Assembly: GCA_900757695.1 (NCBI GenBank)
Contig: CAAEOU010000090.1
Coordinates: forward strand, 1 to 14,895
Source of the DNA: an uncultured Oscillospiraceae bacterium
GTDB taxonomy: Bacteria > Bacillota_A > Clostridia > Oscillospirales > Oscillospiraceae
Direction: 5' to 3'
DNA: 14,895 nucleotides
Below the pieces are notes generated by a model. It had not been told where the DNA came from. It saw only the letters and a list, made by a program, of their open reading frames with translations, and did not search any database. Below, one piece after another: positions 13,992 to 14,895 of this stretch (position 1 is its first letter; each line of letters starts with the position of its first letter). The translations under genes and the position numbers were made by a program.

Positions 13992-14895
13992 ATGGATCAT
14001 TCCCTATATCAATATGCCACGGAAGCTGCTCTGACTGCGGGGCAGCGGCTCCGAAAGCAGCTGATCCGAGATATCTATTATCATATTCCCCTAGCCGGAA
14101 CTAACATTGAGGAATTGAATGACTACTACGGCTATTCCATGCTGCCCGGGGCCTATCAGCTTATTCTGCTGCGAGTGATTCCCGAAAAGCAGGAACAGAT
14201 TGTGCCGCTCTCCGTGCTGCTGGCCGTAGAATCCACTATGCGTCAGGAGCTGATGCCGGTCTTTCGTGAATTGGAAACTGTGGTTCTGGACGGACGGATC
14301 ATCTGCCTCTTCAATATCACCACCCATCGTGACTCCCCGGGTACCGCACAGTTTAAGCTCTCCATCGGGCGCTTTTTTGCTCAGCTCAGCACCGGTGGAC
14401 ATTTCCCCGGCTACTCCTTCGTCATGTCAGAGGGGACACCAGCCGAATCCGTACCGGAGCTGGACCAGTGTCTGCAATCAGCCATCAGCGCCATGGAGTA
14501 CGGTGCGGTGTACGGACTCAATCAGCGCTACGACAGCTATGAGCAGGCTCAAACGCTTGGGGATATCCTTTCGATTCTCACCGGCAGCCGAAAAAGTCAG
14601 CTGCGGCATCTGGTGGAAACGCTGGACCGCCCCGGTCTATCCCAATTCGTTTCCGACATTTTAGAGAGCAGCTATTCACAGGTCACCGCATCCCCGGCGC
14701 TGGCCTATCAGCTTCCGCACCGGATCCTGGATATCGTTTCAAGTGCCATTGCGGAATACACCGGAAAGGATCAGCTGACAGCGCCGCTCTGCACACTCTG
14801 GCAGCAAAAGATTGACGACTGTCTGGATCTGCAAATGCTGCATCAGCTCACCCTCGGCGGCATAGCTGCGCTGTGCGACACCTATCAGAGCTACC
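13992..14895 (+). CDS. Probable AraC/PucR-type transcriptional regulator, N-terminal part (runs off right edge)
   Basis: An open frame of 301 codons with no stop runs from the ATG at 13992 to the window end, beginning MDHSLYQYATEAALTAGQRL. GAGAAAGG lies 10 bases upstream as a weak ribosome binding site. Residues about 50-215 resemble the degenerate GGDEF-like sensor domain found in many CdaR/PucR and large AraC-type regulators. Visible are the strand YQLILLRVI, the strand VVLDGRIICLFNI, and a late block in which a run of Ser/Glu residues leads to a SAISAMEYGAVYG helix. A helical linker follows. No helix-turn-helix is visible, as it would lie beyond the edge, so the class is inferred from fold resemblance and from the divergent position next to an importer operon. 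The probable role is ligand-dependent control of the importer and ene-reductase genes. Confidence 0.6.
   Translation, partial: MDHSLYQYATEAALTAGQRLRKQLIRDIYYHIPLAGTNIEELNDYYGYSMLPGAYQLILLRVIPEKQEQIVPLSVLLAVESTMRQELMPVFRELETVVLDGRIICLFNITTHRDSPGTAQFKLSIGRFFAQLSTGGHFPGYSFVMSEGTPAESVPELDQCLQSAISAMEYGAVYGLNQRYDSYEQAQTLGDILSILTGSRKSQLRHLVETLDRPGLSQFVSDILESSYSQVTASPALAYQLPHRILDIVSSAIAEYTGKDQLTAPLCTLWQQKIDDCLDLQMLHQLTLGGIAALCDTYQSY

Overview
The window looks like a chromosomal segment of a Gram-positive anaerobe, probably a gut-type Clostridia of the Oscillospiraceae kind. This is inferred from strong GGAGG-type ribosome binding sites, TTG and GTG starts at some genes, lipobox signal peptides, codons that look moderately GC-rich by eye (not counted) against AT-rich intergenic DNA, and an oxygen-sensitive-looking Fe-S flavoenzyme. 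No rRNA, tRNA, insertion sequence, CRISPR array or phage gene was seen, and no gene-free stretch exceeds about 220 bases.

Left half, mostly + strand. A truncated truA (tRNA pseudouridine synthase A) leaves the window at the left edge on the minus strand. A 220-base divergent promoter region separates it from a two-gene operon for a heterodimeric ABC exporter (356-2098 and 2085-3740, overlapping by 14 bases). The exporter has one degenerate and one canonical ATP site. After a hairpin terminator comes a large MalT/LAL-type LuxR regulator with a TTG start (3878-6379). Next are another strong hairpin and a gene for an unrecognised lipoprotein (6471-8141), whose last 102 residues are almost entirely Asp, Tyr and Trp. 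A terminator shared by convergent genes closes this half.

Right half, minus strand. Read in transcription order, an operon encodes a ribose-type ABC importer: binding lipoprotein 13782-12751, double-ATPase 12689-11205 and permease 11199-10213. It continues into an Fe-S/FMN/FAD ene-reductase of the 2,4-dienoyl-CoA reductase / trimethylamine dehydrogenase family (10179-8239). A perfect 13-bp intercistronic hairpin after the binding-protein gene probably lowers downstream expression. No sugar kinase, isomerase or RbsD is present, so the importer may bring in an unsaturated compound that the reductase acts on. A regulator with AraC/PucR-like features starts divergently at 13992 and runs off the right edge before its DNA-binding domain would appear. 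The AT-rich divergent region holds promoters in both directions and a long interrupted palindrome that could be its operator.

Nothing here is demonstrably a wholly new system. The most interesting items are the importer plus ene-reductase operon with an unusual active-site segment, and the Asp/Tyr/Trp-tailed lipoprotein beside the LAL regulator.
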